In this document: positions 59,735 through 64,000 of the stretch, one piece after another | Layout: each line of letters begins with the position of its first letter | How positions within the stretch are numbered: position 1 is the stretch's first letter | NCBI GenBank assembly: GCA_038049695.1 | Contig: CP142451.1 | Span: forward strand, 44,589,001 to 44,653,000 | Source of the DNA: Cinnamomum chago | Lineage: Eukaryota > Streptophyta > Magnoliopsida > Laurales > Lauraceae | Reading direction: 5' to 3' | DNA: 64,000 bases | Program-made: the position numbers and the translations under genes | Notes under the pieces: generated by a model | The model's input: only the letters and a program-made list of their open reading frames with translations | Told to the model about the DNA's origin: nothing | Database searches by the model: none

Positions 59735-60095
59735 CGCTCGAACGAACCGGAGAGTTCGTTCGAGCGAGGAGCTTTTCGAAATCTGGGGAATTTCGGTTAC
59801 CTGGCGGTCAGCTGGCGGTCAGCCGCCGCTGGGATGGGCAGCTAGCCGCTAGCTGACCGCGGTTGGGTTGCAGAAATGCAGCTTACTGGAAATCTGACCG
59901 CCAAGTGCGGTTAGCTGGCGGTTAGCCGCCGATGTGTTCAGCGGTTAGCCGCTGGCTAACCGTGGAGCTGACCGAGTTTTCAGGCGGAGAAGTGTGCTCT
60001 CTGGAAAAGCAACCGTGACATTTCGGCTACCTGGCGGTTAGCCGCCAATCACCAGGCGGCTAGCCGCCGGGTGACCGCAGGCTGACCGTCAGGTG
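59735..60095. repeat. Palindrome array in LTR-F
   Basis: It begins with a perfect 13-bp stem and 6-base loop (59735-59747 with 59754-59766, CTCGAAC-type). Three units of GGCGGTTAGCCGCC-type palindromes with GCTGACCG boxes follow. Two core types therefore occur side by side in one LTR. Confidence 0.85.
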
Positions 60096-60941
60096 TGGGA
60101 ATCACCCATTGTGTTCAGATTTGAACCCTTCTCCTCCTCAAAACCATTCTCTCCACTTCCACTTAATCCTTGCCACAAAACTGAGCTAAAAGCTCCTCCA
60201 ATGCAACTATCTACACTTCTCCACAACTCCAATATGGGTTCATTCCATCACCTCATCCATCAACATCAAATCCAATGAAATTAAAGAAAGAAGGAAACCA
60301 TTTCACAATAGGGTACATTTGATATAAGCAAGAATAAATTAAATGACATTCACTAATACACTTATAAGACATAAATGCACTACCATGAATGCACTACCAA
60401 AGCTCTATCATGGGCATTTATTTCAAACCAATGTAATAAATAGGCATGAGTGGAAAATACCAAAATCATTGAAAGCTTATAAAAATAAAAACATCCACTT
60501 GCCTTAAGTCCAAGCTAGCCAAAAATCTAGAGATGAATAAGGACTATTGGTTACATTTCCATAACAATAGATGAGTTAGCCGAACTCTTTAAATGAGCAT
60601 CTACTTCCAATCAATGCAAGCTAATAACATAAATATGAATGGAATAACCAACCCCATTCATTATAAAACCATATGAGCAAACTTTGACCAAATGAAATGC
60701 CTAATTTTCCAAGGGATTTAACAAGAGAGCAAGACCCATTAATATGCATTTTCGAGATCAATAGAAATGTGGCAAGAACATATGTGAAAACATATATCAA
60801 ATTATCAAGAACAAGTAATAACATTTAGGATTTCTCATAAAACTTTGATAACATTCAAACCATCCATTCATCCACTTGCCTTGGGTTCCAATCTAGCAAA
60901 TCAAGCTCCCAATCACCTCTCAAGCTCAAGATCCACAATCT

Positions 60942-61074
60942 CTACAAAAACCCCCAAAACAAACCCTAAAATGGGTTAAACAATGAAAGACAAGGAATGG
61001 GCTCAACCCAACTAGAAAATAGAACCTAAGGGAGAGCCATAGCACATACAAGGAAAATGGGAAGGAGTCTTTAC
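60942..61074 (-). other. Intron-like segment in LTR-F
   Basis: On the minus strand the donor is TTAGAG|GTAAAGAC and the acceptor is GGGGGTTTTTGTAG, 133 bases, about 270 below the TATA-like site. Confidence 0.6.
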
Positions 61075-62584
61075 CTCTAAGGCCATGAATGAACAAGAAG
61101 AAGCTTGCAATAGGGGCTGCCCACCTTGGTTTTGCACAAGAATCACATCCATGGGAAGCTAAAGAGATGGGGAAGAGGATGGCATAGTTAGGTTTCCAAA
61201 TGGCAAGAGTTTCTTCCAAGAATGAGAGGAGAAAGCAAGAAGAAATGGAAGAAATGAAGAAGAGGGGCTGCTGGCACTGTAGCTGGGAGTTGCAGCCGAT
61301 GGGGAGTGGAAAATGAGGGAGAAAGAGTGAGTGGAGTCATTTTATAATGGGTGGGTATGGGCCCCATTACACTTAAAACTTGCCATGGGTAAAACATCTA
61401 TTTGTGGGCCTCGGATGCGATCGACGAAGAAGAGAAAAATGTTTCTCATAAAATCTAGTTTTCAAAAAGTATAACTTTGGCATGGTTCTGGGATCTCGAA
61501 ATTTGGGTCCAGATTTGGTGTGAAAAGACTGTTTTGCCCTCCGGGCTGGAAAAACTGATTTTCGGAGCTTTGAATGGGTACGGAGTGAACACGAAAGTTG
61601 TAGAGAATAACAAAATAAGTCAAATGAGGCTAAAACAAGAATTATTAGAAATTTTGAATAACCTCCCAATCACGCGCAAAGTCACTAAAAGAACCCCCAA
61701 AGGGTCTCACTAATCACAAAGGCCCTCAAAATTCCCCAAAACTAGAGAAAACCATTCTAGCTCACAAACTCAACCCAACAAATACTAATCCCACAAAAAG
61801 AACTAATCCACAAATAAAACAACACTAATCCAAGAGATTAGGGGTCGGGTTCTCACATATACAAAAATGGTGTCCATGGAAAGCTAGAAGGATGGAGAAG
61901 AAGAAGTTGAGCTCCGATCTCCATTTTGCAAGGTTTGGAGGTGGGTTTTGTGAAAGGAAGCAAGGAGGAAAAGAAGAAAAGGGCAAAAGCCCTATGGAGC
62001 TGAAGTTCCTCCCCCCTCAAGTGTGCTGGAACGAATGGGAGAGGAAGAGAGTGGCTGATCCCTTTTATAAAAGGGCGGGTGTGGGCCCCACCATCACTTA
62101 AACTTGTCGAGATTAAAACATCAATTTCTGGGCTTTGGATGCGATCGACGGAGAAGAGGAAAATGTTTCTCATAAAATCTAGTTTTCAAAAAGTATAATT
62201 TTGTCATGGTTCTGGGATCTCGAAGTTTGGGTCCAGATTCAATGTGAAAGGACCGATTTTGCCCCCAGGGCTGGAAAAACTGATTTTCGGAGCTTCAAAT
62301 AGGTACGGAGTGAACATGAAAGTTGTAGAGATTAACAAAATAAGTCAAACGAGGCAAAAACAAGAATTATCGAAAATTTTGAATAATCTCCCAATCACTC
62401 GCAAAGTCACTAAAAGAACCCCTAAAGGGTCCCACTAATCACAAAGGCACTCAAAACTCCCCAAAACTAGTGAAAACCCATTCTAGCTCACAAACTCTAC
62501 CCAACAAACACTAATCCCACTAAAAGAAACTAATCCACAAATAAAACAACACTAATCCAGAAAATTGGGGGTCGGGTTCTCACA

Positions 62585-62749
62585 TCCTCCCTCCCTTAGA
62601 ACATTTGGTCCTCCAAATGAACTAAACAAACCCAAAAACAAGTGGGGGCATTAATTCGAAAACAAAACCTCAAACGACTGCTCCAAATTGGTCCTCTCGG
62701 AAGCACTTGAACTCGCTGGGTCATCCTCGCTGTAGAACTCTTCGGTCAA
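62585..62749 (-). pseudogene. 3' end of the gypsy internal region next to LTR-E
   Basis: On the minus strand GGAGGGAGGGAA-like purines (62585-62597) precede the LTR. Before them is the coding end HLEDQMF-stop, matching HLEDQMT-stop at 1739-1762. A second open segment, LTEEFYSEDDPASSSASERT ... SN-stop (62749-62651), lies just upstream. The rest of pol is absent, so most of the element is deleted. Confidence 0.6.
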
Positions 62750-62879
62750 CTATCAACAGTTGTCAGACATTCAAGTATAGATCCTTTCTGTAGTCGGCTG
62801 CTGAAATCTAACTTCCAATGCCTCGTATCTTGCTGGGTTTACTTCGCCACATGGCTGCACTTGGTGAAAATTCCCGAAT

Positions 62880-63125
62880 AGCTTTCTGACAAATCTCATC
62901 AAATTTCAGAAACCTTCAACTCTTGAAATATTGCCAAGGCTGGATCAAGCTTGGTGCCAACTGGTACTGTTTGCCGAGCTGAGAAGAGGTGTTTAACTGG
63001 TACTGTTATCGAGCTAGATGGATCTTGGCACTGTGGTTGAATTTAGATACCGAGATCGGGATGAGCTGAGTAGGTACTGCTACCGAGACTAGCGTAATCA
63101 TACTCTTAGGAAAACACCCCACACA
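62880..63125 (-). repeat. 5' part of the minus-strand Tat-like LTR
   Basis: On the minus strand it begins TGTGTGGGGTGTTTTCC at 63125, like 28044. It keeps CGGTAGCAGTACC hairpin units at 63085-63100 and related ones further left. The left limit is uncertain because the sequence diverges from the other copy. Confidence 0.6.
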
Positions 63126-63785
63126 ATTGCCCCCAGCTCGCGACTTCTTGGAGTTCTCTAACTTTTTGAGGTTGGGAGCTGAGAATCGAGTTGAGAGGAT
63201 CTGAGGTATCAATTTTGAAATTCATCTCGGTGTTTGGCTGAAAATAAATAGCACGTCGGTGAGGCTTCGTCTGCCCGAGGTGATAAATATTAGGTAGGTG
63301 ACGCTTTATCAGCCCGATGCAATAAATAGCATGCTGATGTATCGCCTTCCCAAGGCAATAAACGTAGCGTCTGAATCTCTGTGTGAGATTAACTAGCAGT
63401 GCCACGTGTCTCCATCTGGTTGGTCGTTCAACGAAATTGAAGCAACGCGTGCTTTCAGGAATTAGAACGGGTGCCAGACCGTCTATAAATATGGCTTTTT
63501 CCTCCGTCGTCTCTTTCACTTTGGCATTTCATCAGAGAAAGCTCTGCTGCAAGAAAGAAGAGAACTCTACTGGAGCTTTGTTGGAAGTTTGACTCAGCGA
63601 ACCGGAGCCCGGAGTCTGTCTTCTTTTTTATGAGTTTTCTTCCCTGTCCCTGTCTTTACACACCGCCTTTCTCTGTTTAGGGGTTTTGCTCTAGGATTTA
63701 GGGTTTCTGTCTCTGCCCCTTTTCCGGTATCACCACCCGTAGAAGAATAGGATCTTATAGGAGTTGGGTGGAGACCCCTGAGGCC
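63126..63785 (+). promoter_or_regulatory. Promoter and 5' leader of the second Tat-like antisense gene
   Basis: The element runs on the minus strand (polypurine tract 63126-63138), so its extra gene reads on the plus strand. TATA box TCTATAAATATGG at 63481-63493. The leader matches the minus strand at 27365-27660, including TCAGAGAAAGCTCTGCTGCA and a TAGGGTTTCTG motif. Confidence 0.7.
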
Positions 63786-63827
63786 ATGGCCTGTTTCAGG
63801 GAGATGTATGGGATCCCAGAGGACGTC
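63786..63827 (+). pseudogene. N-terminus of the second Tat-like antisense gene (14 codons)
   Basis: It reads MACFREMYGIPEDV and is then cut by an incoming LTR. It matches MADFREMYRIPEDV at 27364 and supports that ATG as the true start. Confidence 0.7.
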
Positions 63828-64000
63828 TGTTGCGACCCCGGACCGGGCCCCCGAAGGAACTGATCCGGAGTCGGGACATTAAAAGAAAGGGATGATCCAT
63901 AGATGATTACCCATAACATCTGTTTAACTGATAACATACATTTATTTAATTTCCCACAGGTGTCCGCGGTGAGGATATCACAACCATCAATGAATATTTC
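63828..64000 (-). repeat. Gypsy LTR end, minus strand, cut by the window edge
   Basis: It begins TGTTGCGACCCCGGACC. Its reverse complement matches the end of LTR-A (4740-4887), including ATATCCTCACCGCGGACACC. Confidence 0.85.

Larger units (their letters stand above)
52432..61857 (-). mobile_element. Gypsy LTR ('LTR-F') inserted in LTR-E, about 4.27 kb, split by LTR-G
   Basis: Pieces 52432-54127 and 59281-61857. On the plus strand it runs from TGTCACGCCCCC to GGGTTCTCACA. The flanks are TGTAC (52427-52431) and TATAC (61858-61862), a duplication with one transition. There is no internal region. It holds a minus-strand TATA-like site (61338-61350), an intron-like segment (60942-61074) and a palindrome array (59735-60095). 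Confidence 0.87.
49222..62584 (-). mobile_element. Gypsy 3' LTR ('LTR-E'), about 3.9 kb, split by LTR-F
   Basis: Pieces 49222-52431 and 61863-62584. On the plus strand it starts TGTCATGCCCCC and ends GGGTTCTCACA, followed at 62585 by the polypurine tract and the coding end HLEDQM of an internal region, so it is a 3' LTR and not a solo LTR. It contains a minus-strand TATA (near 62064-62072), an intron-like segment (52232-52368), a palindrome array (51345-51590) and a minisatellite (49900-50360). Confidence 0.85.

Overview
This window is a piece of a plant nuclear genome, almost certainly an angiosperm. It is built mostly of nested LTR retrotransposons. The evidence is a Ty3/gypsy polyprotein with a chromodomain-type tail, a full Ty1/copia element primed by initiator tRNA-Met, Tat-like gypsy sequence with an antisense extra gene, hAT and Mutator-like non-autonomous DNA elements, and one intron-containing fragment of a plant universal-stress-protein gene. 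There is no prokaryotic gene, rRNA gene or CRISPR array. The species cannot be named from the sequence.

Left block (1-28827). A Tat-like element on the + strand carries a decayed antisense gene (N-terminus at 27364, C-terminus at 5665) and ends in a polypurine tract and 3' LTR (28044-28827). It has been broken by a Tekay/Del-like gypsy element whose 3' half is visible (pol 1-1762, LTR 1774-4887), a copia solo LTR (TSD AGGTC) that itself received a complete 9157-bp copia element (5938-15094, TSD GTTTG), a gypsy solo LTR (18170-25156, TSD ATTAT) that received another (20859-24720, TSD GAGAG), and a further copia solo LTR (25347-27024, TSD GATAG).

Middle island (28828-39637). An old gypsy LTR remnant (28828-30291) is followed by the only host-gene sequence: three coding exons of a USP-domain protein on the - strand (30409-32023). 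Next come a roughly 0.65-kb tandem duplication holding tRNA-like sequence, two foldback MITEs (35026-35268 and 36216-36384), AT-rich DNA, and the 5' end of another LTR element with TATA box and primer-binding site (to about 39180).

Right block (39638-64000). A gypsy element on the - strand, with gag and protease but no visible reverse transcriptase, has its 3' LTR at 39638-45355. That LTR is interrupted by a gypsy solo LTR (39899-45265, TSD ACATC) carrying a 2341-bp hAT element. A second hAT element sits in its leader (47813-48518). Its 5' LTR is cut at 49072 by a minus-oriented Tat-like element, which holds three gypsy LTRs stacked inside one another (49222-62584, 52432-61857, 54128-59275).

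The most interesting signals lie inside the long gypsy LTRs. Each of six copies has a 131-143 nt GT-AG intron-like segment downstream of the TATA region, and one copy lacks exactly that segment, as if reverse-transcribed from spliced RNA. The same LTRs carry arrays of short palindromes at a similar position but with a different core sequence in each copy, plus a small hairpin with compensatory base changes. The Tat-like elements have their own array of 21-nt hairpin units with covarying stem pairs.
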